Below the pieces are notes generated by a model, which searched no databases, had not been told where the DNA came from, and saw only the letters and a list, made by a program, of their open reading frames with translations. DNA of 64,000 nt from NCBI GenBank assembly GCA_002722315.1, contig PBLG01000011.1, positions 1 through 64,000 of the forward strand, written 5' to 3'. The DNA comes from Lysobacterales bacterium (GTDB lineage: Bacteria > Pseudomonadota > Gammaproteobacteria > Xanthomonadales > Wenzhouxiangellaceae). The position numbers and the translations under genes are program-made. Shown here piece by piece: positions 25,640 to 34,994 of this stretch (the stretch's first letter is position 1; each line of letters begins with the position of its first letter).

Positions 25640-26943
25640 AAAAGCTCGAATTCCTCGGTATGGATGCGCTTGCGGCCAACGCCGACTCCGATCAGCAGAC
25701 GCTTGGCCAGGGTATTCAGCCCCGGCGGACCACAGACGAATGCCTCGCGCTCGACCAGGTCGGGCACATGCGTTACCAGAAAGCCTGCATCGAGCGGTCC
25801 CTGGCGATAGAAGAAATGCGGGATCACTTGGAAACCTTCCAGCGTTTCGGAGATTGCGTTCAACTCTTCGAGGAAACGGGCGCGCGCCTCGTCCTGTACG
25901 CAGTACACCAGCCGGACATCGCACCGGCGCTGTCTGCCCGAGATCCAGCGGGCGCGACCGAGGAACGGGGTGATGCCGATGCCGCCGGCAATCCACAGCT
26001 GCTTGCCGTGTTCGCCGTCGGCTTCGCGGTCGGGAAAGAACCTGCCGTAGGGGCCTTCGATCGTCACTCGAGTGCCGGGCCGAATGGTCTGGATGGCCCG
26101 ACTGGCATCACCGAGGTCCTTGATGGCGATCCGCAAGTTCTTCTCGTCCGGTGACGATGACAGGGTGTAGGGGTGTTCTTCGCCGTGGCCGGCAGCCAAC
26201 TCCCGGTCGAAAGGCGCCATGTAGACGAACTGGCCCGCATCGTATTCGAGCCGGCGGCGACCCGCCGGCTCCAGCACCAGTTCGACCAGGTTGTTGGCCA
26301 CCGCAACCACCCGCGCCACACGGTAACGCAGGCGGCCGATGCGGCGCGAAAAGACGAATCGCCAGGCCACAGCGCCTACAGCCATCGCCGCCATCACTGT
26401 CCAGAGCCACTTGTCGACATTGGCGGGCAGCGTACGGCCGTACTGCCAGGCATGCATAAGGGCGAAGATTACCGCCGGGCCGGCCAGCCGGTGCAGAAGC
26501 TTCCAGCGCCGGTAATCGGGGTGGCCGAAGAAGGAAAAGCTGGGCGCGAGAAACACCATCATCAGAAGCAATCCGGCCCAGCCGGCCCAGATGGGCCAGT
26601 CGCTCAGCGGCGGAAAAAGAAGCTGCACCGCCGCGTCCAGTCCGCTTTCGGCCTGGGCCAAAGACAGCAGGACCGGATGGAGCAGAAGGAGGACCAAGCT
26701 GCCGGCACCAAGTCGATGGTGGGTCTTCCAAAGCCTCGTCAGCCCGCCGAACCAGCGGTCGAAGCCCGGCACCCGGGCGCTGAGGGCGGCTGCGAGCAGC
26801 AGCATGAGCAGACCGACGATGCCCGTTGCGCGACCCAGGGCATCAAGGATTCCCGCCAGCCCCTCCGGATGTGAGGAAACGATCGCGATAAGGGTCGCAA
26901 GTGAAACGACAAAGGCAGAAGACCAGATCGAGAAAATACCCAT
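25636..26943 (-). CDS. Ferric-reductase-like transmembrane flavoprotein
   Basis: 435 residues. About six membrane helices in the first 210, with paired His in the heme-binding helices (HHRLGAGSLVLLLLHPVL, HRLAGPAVIFALMHAWQYG), are followed by a ferredoxin-reductase module. That module has the FAD-binding strand AGQFVYMAP, HPYTLSSSP, the GPYGRFFP loop, the NAD(P)H-binding GGIGITPFLGRARW, and a C-terminal FVCGPPGL...EEFELL. Electrons would run from cytoplasmic NAD(P)H across the membrane by two hemes. Target may be metal ions or the b5-domain partner encoded next. The pair sits directly against the fumarate reductase cluster, suggesting a related redox role, but nothing shows a direct link. Confidence 0.85.
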   Translation of the reverse strand: MGIFSIWSSAFVVSLATLIAIVSSHPEGLAGILDALGRATGIVGLLMLLLAAALSARVPGFDRWFGGLTRLWKTHHRLGAGSLVLLLLHPVLLSLAQAESGLDAAVQLLFPPLSDWPIWAGWAGLLLMMVFLAPSFSFFGHPDYRRWKLLHRLAGPAVIFALMHAWQYGRTLPANVDKWLWTVMAAMAVGAVAWRFVFSRRIGRLRYRVARVVAVANNLVELVLEPAGRRRLEYDAGQFVYMAPFDRELAAGHGEEHPYTLSSSPDEKNLRIAIKDLGDASRAIQTIRPGTRVTIEGPYGRFFPDREADGEHGKQLWIAGGIGITPFLGRARWISGRQRRCDVRLVYCVQDEARARFLEELNAISETLEGFQVIPHFFYRQGPLDAGFLVTHVPDLVEREAFVCGPPGLNTLAKRLLIGVGVGRKRIHTEEFELL

Positions 26944-27134
26944 AAAGCAATGAAATATATTCAGATAGCGAAATTTTGAAACTTTTATGAAAACTGATTC
27001 ATATCACTTGCGACCATACTTATTTAGGGTAACGTTAATTAGGCCCAGCAAATTCATTGTCCAGGCAAGCCGATTCTGAACAATGTCTATGTGCTCTTTG
27101 TTCCCCGACCCATCAATATTGGGAGGTCAACGCA

Positions 27135-29330
27135 ATGTTCCAACGCATTCAGTTCGTCGCATCCTGCCTTCTTTTGCCAATCGCATTTGCAATCATCCCC
27201 AATTACGGAATCGCCCAGGTCTTCGATCTTACGCCAGCCGACGGCCCCGCGATCATTTCGGACCAGGTTTCGGACACCAACAAGGTCAAGATTCTACGCA
27301 TGCCGGACGGCACGCTCATCGCGGTGTATGGGCAAGGACAGGAGGTCGGTCAGCAGGTCTACGACCTGAAGGGCCGGGCCACACGTGATCCGTGGGATCT
27401 CGTGCTTCAATATTCGACCGACGAGGGCGAAAGCTGGTCGAAACCGATCAACTTCGACAACACCGCAGCGCAATCCTCGGCGCTCGGCATCATCGAGGAA
27501 ACCGGCGCACCGCCGTTGTTTCCGGCCGGTGATCCCAATGAAGGCTACGTGGACCTCGCTTCGGATCCACGCGCGATCGATTACCCGGGCGACTCGGACA
27601 AGCCGCAGGTCTTCAATGCCGGAAACAACATTGTCATCACCTTCAACTCAACCTACTGCCCCGCCGACGCCACGCAGTGGCCGGGGGAAGAACAACGTTT
27701 CCAGACCTACCTCTCGCTTCAGGGCGTCACGATTCCTTATGCCTGTCTCTGGGTCTCCAGGCTGCAGTGGAACCCGGGCACCCAGTCAATGCGCCCCGTC
27801 GGCCCGAGCGGCGAGTTGTATCTCACCGAGCAGATCACCAGCGGCCAGCGCTCCGTCAAGCAGGATGTGCCGGTGCCGCAGCAACCGGGTTTCGGCGTGA
27901 TCTGGCAGGAGGACCCGCTCGGGCTGCAGCTCGGCAATGCGGAAGGGCCGGGCACCGGCGCCTCGGGCGCGAACTCCACGGGCGGCACCGACGTCTGGTA
28001 CATGCACCTGGACACCAACAACAACAGCACGCCGGATTTCATCGCCAACGACTGGTCCGAGCCGGTACGCCTCACGGGCAATACGACCAATACGCGTGAT
28101 CTGGAAGGCCCTTTGCGCACCTCGCACGGGCCGGGTCTCTACGAAGACGGAAAGGCTGCCGCAGCGCGTCCCCAGTTGCGCCTGATCGGCCGGCGCGCGG
28201 TGTTCGCCTGGGAGGAAAAGAAAGCCACGACCGGGATCGACGAGGGCAAGTACATTCGATATCACACGATTCCGGAGTTTACCGACACCTCGGAATTGCC
28301 GATCAACGGGTGCATCCTCAGTCGACCGATCGAGAACGGCCGGCGGGTGCGCATCCTGACCCAGCCGTTGAGCGCAGGCAGCACCGGGATCGTCTTCATC
28401 TACAAGCAGGGCGACTTTACGCAGGGCGGGCCTTCGGACATCATGCTGCGCCGCGCGGTCGGCGGATATGACCCGGTCAACATCGTGCCGGCCGTCGACA
28501 CCGAGCCCACCGGCATCTTCGGCGAACGTTGCCGGGCGCACGTCAACAACCAGGACGACGACCAGGTCGGCGACGACGAGTTGATGGACGATCCGCTCAA
28601 TGACATCCGGTTCGGCACCCTGCACCTGCCCGCCGTGAACTTCAGCGGATCGGCCGCCTACCTGGACCAGCCCGGCACGGCGCCGGATGTCGAAACGGGC
28701 CTCAACCCGTATGAAAATGCGCTGGCGCATCGCGGCCAACTCAGGGGCGACACCGTTGTCGTCGGCTTCTCGCACGTACCGGACCAGGCGCGCTTCGATT
28801 TTCTCGACGACGCCATTCCTTACAACTTCTATATCCGTTCGTCGCAGGACGGCGGCAATAGCTGGGGGCCGTCGGTCAACGTCTCGAACCTGACGGCCGA
28901 AAGCGGCCTGAGTGCGCGCGAGCCTCGCATCGTCGGCACGCCGGGCAACGGCCCGGGTTGTGCGGACCCGCAGAACCCGACCGATCCCACCGATTGCCGC
29001 AACAACGACATCATGTACTTCGGGTTCGGCACGCAGACCAACGTCACCAACCTGGAGTTGCCCGAAGACGTCGACATCTTCATGGGCGCCACTCAGGACG
29101 GCGGTCAGACCTTCAGCGGAATACAGGCGATCACGGCCGGTGATGCACTGTTCGGGATCGCCGACGACGAAGCCGACCTGGAAACCCAGTTGAAGCTCAG
29201 GCCAGACGGGTTGCAGGCGTTCGTCGTCTGGACCAGCACGCCGGATACCACCGACGACGTCGCCTTCCGGGAACTCGAGCTCGACCCGGACCTGATATTC
29301 AGGGATGGCTTCGAGGATCCGTTCAACTGA
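27135..29330 (+). CDS. Exported sialidase-like (BNR) protein with RDGFE tail
   Basis: 731 residues from the ATG at 27135 with GGGAGG seven bases upstream. Signal peptide ends near GIAQ. The body has several SxDxGxxW-type Asp-box turns (YSTDEGESWSKP, SSQDGGNSWGP, ATQDGGQTF), characteristic of six-bladed sialidase-like beta-propellers. Catalytic sialidase residues (Arg triad, Tyr/Glu) were not identified, so enzyme activity is not claimed. The C-terminus LIFRDGFEDPFN is a short tail I associate with exported proteins of Wenzhouxiangella-like bacteria, where it could act in sorting. The mature start QVFDLT resembles that of the FG-GAP protein at 9185-10573. Followed by a strong terminator. Confidence 0.8.
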   Translation: MFQRIQFVASCLLLPIAFAIIPNYGIAQVFDLTPADGPAIISDQVSDTNKVKILRMPDGTLIAVYGQGQEVGQQVYDLKGRATRDPWDLVLQYSTDEGESWSKPINFDNTAAQSSALGIIEETGAPPLFPAGDPNEGYVDLASDPRAIDYPGDSDKPQVFNAGNNIVITFNSTYCPADATQWPGEEQRFQTYLSLQGVTIPYACLWVSRLQWNPGTQSMRPVGPSGELYLTEQITSGQRSVKQDVPVPQQPGFGVIWQEDPLGLQLGNAEGPGTGASGANSTGGTDVWYMHLDTNNNSTPDFIANDWSEPVRLTGNTTNTRDLEGPLRTSHGPGLYEDGKAAAARPQLRLIGRRAVFAWEEKKATTGIDEGKYIRYHTIPEFTDTSELPINGCILSRPIENGRRVRILTQPLSAGSTGIVFIYKQGDFTQGGPSDIMLRRAVGGYDPVNIVPAVDTEPTGIFGERCRAHVNNQDDDQVGDDELMDDPLNDIRFGTLHLPAVNFSGSAAYLDQPGTAPDVETGLNPYENALAHRGQLRGDTVVVGFSHVPDQARFDFLDDAIPYNFYIRSSQDGGNSWGPSVNVSNLTAESGLSAREPRIVGTPGNGPGCADPQNPTDPTDCRNNDIMYFGFGTQTNVTNLELPEDVDIFMGATQDGGQTFSGIQAITAGDALFGIADDEADLETQLKLRPDGLQAFVVWTSTPDTTDDVAFRELELDPDLIFRDGFEDPFN

Positions 29331-29360
29331 CCTTCGGCAACGGATGACCGGCAACGGGCA

Positions 29361-29404
29361 AGGGCCCGGCGATCCATCGGCGATCGCCGGGCCCTCGCTT
29401 TTGC
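29361..29404 (+). terminator. Intrinsic terminator
   Basis: Fourteen perfect pairs (AGGGCCCGGCGATC / GATCGCCGGGCCCT, loop of seven) followed by CGCTTTTG. It lies 30 bases after the stop of the exported propeller gene and before the copA-type gene. Confidence 0.85.
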
Positions 29405-29466
29405 ATTGGGGCAGGTAGCGCCGGTCAATAAATGTGATTTGGTTATTGTTTGCTACCATCGTGTCC

Positions 29467-31935
29467 ATGAACAAATCTGCCGGCCGCTCGATTTCGTTGA
29501 AGATTCCCGCCATGCATTGCGCCGGCTGCGCCCGGCGCATCGAGGCTGCGCTGAAACCCGTTGCGGGAATAGCAGCCGGTGCCATCAACCCGGCCTCGCG
29601 CAACGCTCGCATCGAATACAGCGATTCCGATGCACTCCATTCGGCCTTCGAGGCGCTGGCCGAGGCCGGTTTTGCCCCGGCCACCGAAAAGCGCACGGTG
29701 TCCATCGATGGGATGCACTGCGCGTCCTGCGTTCATCGCATCGAAGACGAGCTCGGGAAACTGCCGCAGGTCGTCGCGGCCGGCGTCAACCTGGCCTCGA
29801 ATCGGGCAACGGTCGAACTCGTCGAGGGCAGCGAGATCGCACCGGTGCTGGAGGCGATCAGGCGGGCCGGTTACGAGGCCAGTGCAGAGCAGGAGAAAGG
29901 CGATTCGGCGCGCAGGCGCGAAGCCGAGGAACGCACATCGCTGAAGAGAAGACTGATCCTTGCCGCGATCCTGACCATTCCGGTCTTCACCATCGAAATG
30001 GGCGGCCACCTCGTGCCCGCTTTCGCCGCCTGGCTGGACGAGAACGTTGGTCGAAACCTGTTGCGCTTGGTCTCCATGGTGCTTGCCACCGGCGTCCAGT
30101 TCGGTCCCGGGCTGGTCTTCTACAGGTTCGGCGGACCGGCGCTGCTGCGCCTGAGCCCGGACATGAACTCGCTGGTGATGCTGGGGAGTTCGGCCGCCTG
30201 GGGATATTCCGTGGTGGCCACCGTCGTGCCCGGTTTGCTGCCGGAAGGCACGGCCAACGTCTATTTCGAGGCCTCCAGCGTGATCATCACGCTGATTCTG
30301 CTGGGCCGCTGGCTGGAAGCGATCGCGCGCGGCCGGACCTCCAGCGCCATTCGCGGGCTGATGGAACTGGCGCCGGATACCGCGCTGGTCGAGCGTGACG
30401 GAGAGCCGGTCGAAGTCGCGCTGTCCGAGCTCGAGACCGGCGACATTGTCCACGTGCGCCCGGGGGCGAAGGTGCCGGTAGACGGCAGCGTGGTCAGCGG
30501 CAAGTCCTGGGTGGACGAATCCATGATCTCCGGCGAACCCGACCCGGTCGAGAAAGGCGAGGGCGACCCGGTCGTCGGCGGCACGCTCAACCAGACCGGC
30601 GCGTTCCGGATGAAGGCCGAGGCAACCGGCGGCGACACGGTGCTGGCCCAGATCATCGACCTCGTGGAGCAGGCCCAGGGCAACCGGCTGCCGGTGCAGG
30701 CGCTGGTCGACAAGGTCGTGCGCTGGTTCGTGCCGGCGGTCATTTCGGTCGCGCTGGTCACGCTGGTCGCCTGGCTTGTGCTGGGCCCCGAACCGGCCCT
30801 CAGCCTGGCGCTGGTCAACGCGGTCGCGGTGCTGATCATCGCCTGTCCGTGCGCCATGGGCCTGGCCACCCCGGTATCGATCATGGTCGGCACCGGTCGG
30901 GCCGCCAATTCGGGCGTACTGTTCCGGCGCGGCGATGCACTACAGCGTCTGCGCGACGTCGGACTGGTCGCCTTCGACAAGACCGGCACACTGACCGAGG
31001 GCCGGCCGAAGGTGATCGAGACGGTCGCCGCCGAAGATGTCGACAACAAGCGCATTCTGAGCCTGGCCGCGGCCGTGGAACGGCATTCCGAACACCCGAT
31101 CGGGCGCGCCATCGTGGAATCGGCAAACGAATCCGGCATCGGCATTCCGGATTCGGATGGATTCGATTCCGAAACCGGACAGGGCGTTTCGGCGCAGGTC
31201 GCTGGTGAATCTGTCCGCGTAGGCGGTCCGCGCATGCTCGAATCGCTGCAAATCGAGCTGCCGGACGCGCTGAGACAGGCCACCGACCGGCTTTCCGGCA
31301 AGGGGGCAACGGTGGTCTACGTTGTTGCCGACAAGACCGTTACGGGCCTCGTGGCGGTTGCCGACCCCATCAAGTCGAGCGCGAAGCGCGCAATACGGGC
31401 GCTTCACGAATCGGGACTTCGGACGGCCATGATTACCGGGGATTCCAGGACCACCGCCGAATCCGTGGCGGCCGAACTAGGCATCGACGAAGTGATCGCC
31501 GGCGTATTGCCCGACGGCAAGGTAGACGCGCTGGACGAGCTCAAAGGCAAGACAAAGGGCGCGCTGGCGTTCGTCGGCGACGGCATCAACGACGCACCGG
31601 TGCTGGCCGCCGCCGACGTCGGCATCGCAATCGGATCCGGTACCGACATCGCCATCGAAAGCGCCGACGTGGTGCTGATGTCCGGCGACCCGGAAAAGGT
31701 CGTCACCGCGATCGACCTGTCGCACAAGGTCATGCGCAATATTGGCCAGAACCTGTTCTGGGCCTTCGGCTACAACGTCCTGCTGATCCCGGTCGCCGCG
31801 GGGGTGCTTTATCCGATCAACGGCATGCTGCTCTCGCCGATGCTCGCGGCAGGCGCCATGTCGGCTTCCAGCCTGTTCGTGCTCGGCAACGCGTTGAGGT
31901 TGCGCAAGGCGGGCGACGGAGCCAAAACCGATTGA
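29467..31935 (+). CDS. copA: Copper-type P-type ATPase
   Basis: 822 residues from the ATG at 29467. Two N-terminal heavy-metal-associated domains carry MHCAGC and MHCASC. Eight membrane helices follow, the sixth with the ion-binding CPC motif ([13 protein letters not shown]), which marks Cu+/Ag+ exporters (PIB-1). Next come the phosphorylation site [18 protein letters not shown] for nucleotide binding, and the hinge [18 protein letters not shown]. Expels monovalent copper from the cytoplasm. In HMA1 the start [19 protein letters not shown] is regular. Sequence alone supports copper over zinc. A separate promoter for the next operon begins inside its stop codon. Confidence 0.93.
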   Translation: MNKSAGRSISLKIPAMHCAGCARRIEAALKPVAGIAAGAINPASRNARIEYSDSDALHSAFEALAEAGFAPATEKRTVSIDGMHCASCVHRIEDELGKLPQVVAAGVNLASNRATVELVEGSEIAPVLEAIRRAGYEASAEQEKGDSARRREAEERTSLKRRLILAAILTIPVFTIEMGGHLVPAFAAWLDENVGRNLLRLVSMVLATGVQFGPGLVFYRFGGPALLRLSPDMNSLVMLGSSAAWGYSVVATVVPGLLPEGTANVYFEASSVIITLILLGRWLEAIARGRTSSAIRGLMELAPDTALVERDGEPVEVALSELETGDIVHVRPGAKVPVDGSVVSGKSWVDESMISGEPDPVEKGEGDPVVGGTLNQTGAFRMKAEATGGDTVLAQIIDLVEQAQGNRLPVQALVDKVVRWFVPAVISVALVTLVAWLVLGPEPALSLALVNAVAVLIIACPCAMGLATPVSIMVGTGRAANSGVLFRRGDALQRLRDVGLVAFDKTGTLTEGRPKVIETVAAEDVDNKRILSLAAAVERHSEHPIGRAIVESANESGIGIPDSDGFDSETGQGVSAQVAGESVRVGGPRMLESLQIELPDALRQATDRLSGKGATVVYVVADKTVTGLVAVADPIKSSAKRAIRALHESGLRTAMITGDSRTTAESVAAELGIDEVIAGVLPDGKVDALDELKGKTKGALAFVGDGINDAPVLAAADVGIAIGSGTDIAIESADVVLMSGDPEKVVTAIDLSHKVMRNIGQNLFWAFGYNVLLIPVAAGVLYPINGMLLSPMLAAGAMSASSLFVLGNALRLRKAGDGAKTD

Positions 31936-31960
31936 CAATCGGTTTTAGTGTCGCTATCGT
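31924..31960 (+). promoter_or_regulatory. Promoter with overlapping palindromic operator for the efflux operon
   Basis: A perfect inverted repeat, AAAACCGATT / AATCGGTTTT with three bases between (31924-31946), overlaps the end of copA. Within it is TTGACA (31932-31937), followed after exactly 17 bases by TATCGT (31955-31960), a good sigma-70 promoter. A dyad over the -35 box just ahead of a BlaI-type repressor gene is the layout of an autoregulated operator. The same hairpin could also act as a terminator for copA (GGTTTTA). Confidence 0.6.
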
Positions 31961-31989
31961 GACCGCTTTCCCGTCGATTACGGCCATTC

Positions 31990-32400
31990 ATGCCCCCGTC
32001 CGAACCCAAACACGCCCCCCGTCTCGGGGAGCTCGAAGCCTGCCTGCTGAAACATCTGTGGACCGTGGAATCCGGCACGGCCAAGTCGGTGCACGAGGCC
32101 GTCGGCCGTCCGCGCGGCATTTCCCTGAATACCGTTCAATCGACGCTGGATCGCCTTCATACAAAGCAGCTACTTCGGCGCGAGAAGGTGAGCCGGGCTT
32201 TTCGTTATCGCGCCTCGGTAAGCTGCGGCTCGCTGCTCGCTGCGATGGTCAGTGAGGCGGCCGCGAGATTCTCCGAGGACAACTCGACTGCGATGGCGGC
32301 GTTGATTGATGCCGCGCAGCAGCTCGATCACGCGGCCCTGGACGAACTCGAGCGAATGATCGCGGCACGCCGAGCCGAGCCTGAGAACGGGCATGACTGA
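31990..32400 (+). CDS. BlaI/MecI/CopY-family repressor
   Basis: 136 residues. Winged helix at about 8-80 (LGELEACLLKHLWTVESGTAKSVHEAVGRPRGISLNTVQSTLDRLHTKQLLRREKVSRAFRY), the family's DNA-binding domain, then a helical dimerisation tail. Members are released from DNA either by proteolysis through an M56 sensor (BlaR1/MecR1) or by copper (CopY). The CopY CxC metal site is absent here, and an M56 peptidase gene overlaps by eight bases, so the proteolytic mode is more likely. It lies first in an operon for metal efflux rather than beta-lactamase. Possible operator at 31924-31946. Confidence 0.9.
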   Translation: MPPSEPKHAPRLGELEACLLKHLWTVESGTAKSVHEAVGRPRGISLNTVQSTLDRLHTKQLLRREKVSRAFRYRASVSCGSLLAAMVSEAAARFSEDNSTAMAALIDAAQQLDHAALDELERMIAARRAEPENGHD

Positions 32401-33370
32401 TTCGTTGCCCGGGTTGGCCGGCCTCCTGGCAATCACGGGCGTGGTCGGCATGCTCATCGGCTCGCTGATGGCAGCTGCGGGCGCGCGCTTTTTCATCTCG
32501 AGGCACCAGTCGCCGGCGCTGCGCTGCCGGCGCGTCCAGCGCCTGGCGGTGCTGCCGTTGGTTACATCGCTTCTCGCGATTCTCGCGCTGCTGCTCCCGG
32601 CGCTGTTCAAGCTTGCAGGGCTAATCGACGATCATTGCCTGGCCCACGGTCTGCATCATCCCCATTTCTGCCTGCGCCACATGCCGGCCTTCGATGCCGG
32701 CCCGGTGGCGGTGACGCTGGTGATTCTCGGCGCGTGGCCGCTGGCCGGGCTCCTCCGCGCGGCGTTCGATCAGTTTCGACAGGCCAGGCTTACGACGACC
32801 ATCGCGCGGATTGCCCCCGAAGGCCGTCGCCTGATAAGGACCGACGCCGATTCACCGCGCGCGTTTCTTCTCGGAATCCGCCAGCCGCGGGTCGTGCTCA
32901 CAGACGGACTGATTCGACTGCTCTCGCCGGCCGAAAGACGAGCGGTGGTGCATCACGAAATTGCCCACGCGCGCAGCGGAGACCCGGCACGCCGGCTCTT
33001 GCTGGGTTTGCTGATGCCCATGCATCTGCCGCAGGCGCGCAGGCGTCTCATGCACCAATGGAAACAGGCGATCGAGGAACGCGCCGACGACAGCGTTGCC
33101 GCGCGAGGGCAGGGGCTGGATCTGGCATCCGCGCTGATCAAGATCCTGCGCGCTGGAGCACCGAAGGCTCCAATGGCCGCATTTTCGATGGGCGCGGACT
33201 CGGCAGACATCGCGCTCCGGATTCGCAGGCTTGCCGGCAGAGCGCCCGAACAGCCCGCATCCCCGTGGCTGGAACGGTCGCTGATCGCCGCGCTTGGCCT
33301 GACCTCGCTGGCCATTGCCGGCAAACACCATGTGGCCGAGACCTTCATCGGCTGGCTGGCCGGGCAATGA
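32393..33370 (+). CDS. M56-family (BlaR1-like) membrane metallopeptidase
   Basis: 325 residues; start overlaps the repressor gene by eight bases. Membrane helices near 10-35, 55-80 and 100-125 precede the zinc motif HHEIAHARSGD (HExxH), with a downstream Glu in IEERADDSVA, as in peptidase family M56. A final hydrophobic helix lies near the C-terminus. No penicillin-binding sensor domain follows, so it is the short form. Between helices 2 and 3 is a His-rich periplasmic loop (IDDHCLAHGLHHPHFCLRHMP), a plausible metal-sensing site. It probably cleaves the BlaI-type repressor when metal binds; that function is inferred. Confidence 0.85.
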   Translation: MTDSLPGLAGLLAITGVVGMLIGSLMAAAGARFFISRHQSPALRCRRVQRLAVLPLVTSLLAILALLLPALFKLAGLIDDHCLAHGLHHPHFCLRHMPAFDAGPVAVTLVILGAWPLAGLLRAAFDQFRQARLTTTIARIAPEGRRLIRTDADSPRAFLLGIRQPRVVLTDGLIRLLSPAERRAVVHHEIAHARSGDPARRLLLGLLMPMHLPQARRRLMHQWKQAIEERADDSVAARGQGLDLASALIKILRAGAPKAPMAAFSMGADSADIALRIRRLAGRAPEQPASPWLERSLIAALGLTSLAIAGKHHVAETFIGWLAGQ

Positions 33371-34584
33371 AGCGCGTCCGGATGCTCACCGGATGGCTTG
33401 GCCTCGGAATGCTGGCATTCTGCGCCCCGGCCGATGGGCAACCGCTGACAGAGGGCGAGGCCGTGCGGATAGGCCTGGAGGTCGCCGCCTGGCGCGAGTG
33501 GGCCGATACCTCGATGGATGAAGCGCGTCGTAAAACCAGCGCCACGGTCCTGCTGGAGAACCCAGAATTCGAGTTCGCCGACGAGTCGCTGGATCTGCCG
33601 GGCGGAAACACCGACCGCTTCTACTGGCTGCGGCAGCCGCTGGACCTGACCGGTCGCAACTCGCTGGCGCGCGAATCGGCGCGTGCGTCCGAAGGCGTCA
33701 GGGCAGCCGACATCGACATGACCCGGCGGCAGCGCGCCACGGCGATTCGTGCGGCGTTTTACCGGGTGATCAGGCTACGAAGCGAATCCGGGGCGATGGA
33801 GACCTGGCGCGCCCGCCTGGCGGAGCTCTCCCAGGCCGTGACCGAAAGGGTTCGCGTCGGCGACGCCTCGCGATTCGATCACCTGCGAATCGAGCGCGAG
33901 ACCGCGCTGCTGGACGGCCGACTTGCAGCGACGCGGGCCGAACTGAATTCGACCCGCGACCGTCTCTTCGGAATTCTGGATACGAGCCCGCGATCGCTCG
34001 CCGGCCACTTGCTGCCACCTGAACCGCCGGCGCGGGAAACCGTGATGACCGCGCTTCGGGCGCATCCGGAGCTCGGCGCACTGCAGGCAGGCGCCGAAGC
34101 CGATCGCCTGGCCGCCAGATCGGCGGCGCGCGAAGTGTGGCCGGAAGTCACCCTGGGACTCGGTTTCAGGGAACTCGAGGACGGTCCGCTGTCCGAGAAC
34201 GGCGCGGTGTTTTCGCTCGGCGTCGAGGTCCCGCTGTTCGATCGCGGACGCCAGCGTCGGGCCGCCGCGGAAGCTGGCGCGGGTGCGAAGTCGGCCGAGG
34301 CGGCCCTCGCCGTCGCTCGGCTCGAGGCCGACGCGCGCGCATTGCTCGATGAACTGGCCATGCGTCGAAGTGCGGCGTTGAAGATGCGCATGGCGCTGGA
34401 AGGTGAAACGAACTCGCTGCCGGAGATTGCCGAGGCGGCCTACAGCGCCGGCGAACTCGATGTGATGAACCTGCTGGACGCCTGGCAGACCGAACTCGAT
34501 CTGCAACTGCAGGCGATCGAACTGGAATACGCGGCGCGCGTCGCCGCAATCGAATTGATGCAATTGACCGGAGAATCACAATGA
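33367..34584 (+). CDS. TolC/CzcC-family outer-membrane efflux protein
   Basis: 405 residues; ATG overlaps the peptidase stop (ATGA). Signal peptide to about ADGQ (25). The body has two related halves of long coiled-coil helices (ARESARASEGVRAADIDMTRRQRATAIRAAFYRVIRLR; then AAAEAGAGAKSAEAALAVARLEADARALLDELAMRR), as in the outer-membrane efflux family that forms trimeric tunnels. In this operon it is the exit duct for the CzcA-type pump. The C-terminal TGESQ and overlaps at both ends show tight coupling with neighbours. Confidence 0.88.
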   Translation: MKRVRMLTGWLGLGMLAFCAPADGQPLTEGEAVRIGLEVAAWREWADTSMDEARRKTSATVLLENPEFEFADESLDLPGGNTDRFYWLRQPLDLTGRNSLARESARASEGVRAADIDMTRRQRATAIRAAFYRVIRLRSESGAMETWRARLAELSQAVTERVRVGDASRFDHLRIERETALLDGRLAATRAELNSTRDRLFGILDTSPRSLAGHLLPPEPPARETVMTALRAHPELGALQAGAEADRLAARSAAREVWPEVTLGLGFRELEDGPLSENGAVFSLGVEVPLFDRGRQRRAAAEAGAGAKSAEAALAVARLEADARALLDELAMRRSAALKMRMALEGETNSLPEIAEAAYSAGELDVMNLLDAWQTELDLQLQAIELEYAARVAAIELMQLTGESQ

Positions 34585-34994
34585 AAAATACCCTGATCAT
34601 CACCGTCGCCGTTGCGGCCGCCATGTCGCTTGCCGCATGCAGCGATCACGCCCACGACGGAGACGATGCCCATAGCCATGAAGCCGAAGGCCACGCCCAC
34701 GACGAAGCCGCCGCGCACGAGCACGGCGCGGATGCCGATCACGCGCACGCCGACGAGGCCGGAACGGAGACCCAGGCGTTCTACGGCGACGATGTCGATC
34801 CCGAGCCGGCGGATACCGCATCGGAAGATTCCGGCTCCGCGTCCGGCCACGAACATCATGACGGGAGCCAGCACGAGCACGACGGTGAGGTTCATGCCGA
34901 CCATGCCGAAGGCGAGGGTGACCAGGACCACATGCACGACGACGAATCCGATGGCCACGACCATGGCGATGGTGACCACCAGCACGATGCTTAG
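34581..34994 (+). CDS. Histidine-rich lipoprotein, probable metal binder
   Basis: 137 residues. Signal peptide ends in a lipobox (MSLAAC, Cys20). The mature chain is nearly all His, Asp, Glu, Ala and Gly, with many HxH, HxxH and DH clusters (HAHDGDDAHSHEAEGHAHDE..., HEHHDG, DGHDHGDGDHQHDA), and has no expected globular fold. It should bind several divalent ions such as Zn, Ni or Cu in the periplasm and feed or buffer the efflux pump. It sits between the outer-membrane and adaptor genes, with four-base overlap before and eight-base overlap after it. The unusual composition makes a homology call difficult. Confidence 0.8.
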   Translation: MKNTLIITVAVAAAMSLAACSDHAHDGDDAHSHEAEGHAHDEAAAHEHGADADHAHADEAGTETQAFYGDDVDPEPADTASEDSGSASGHEHHDGSQHEHDGEVHADHAEGEGDQDHMHDDESDGHDHGDGDHQHDA

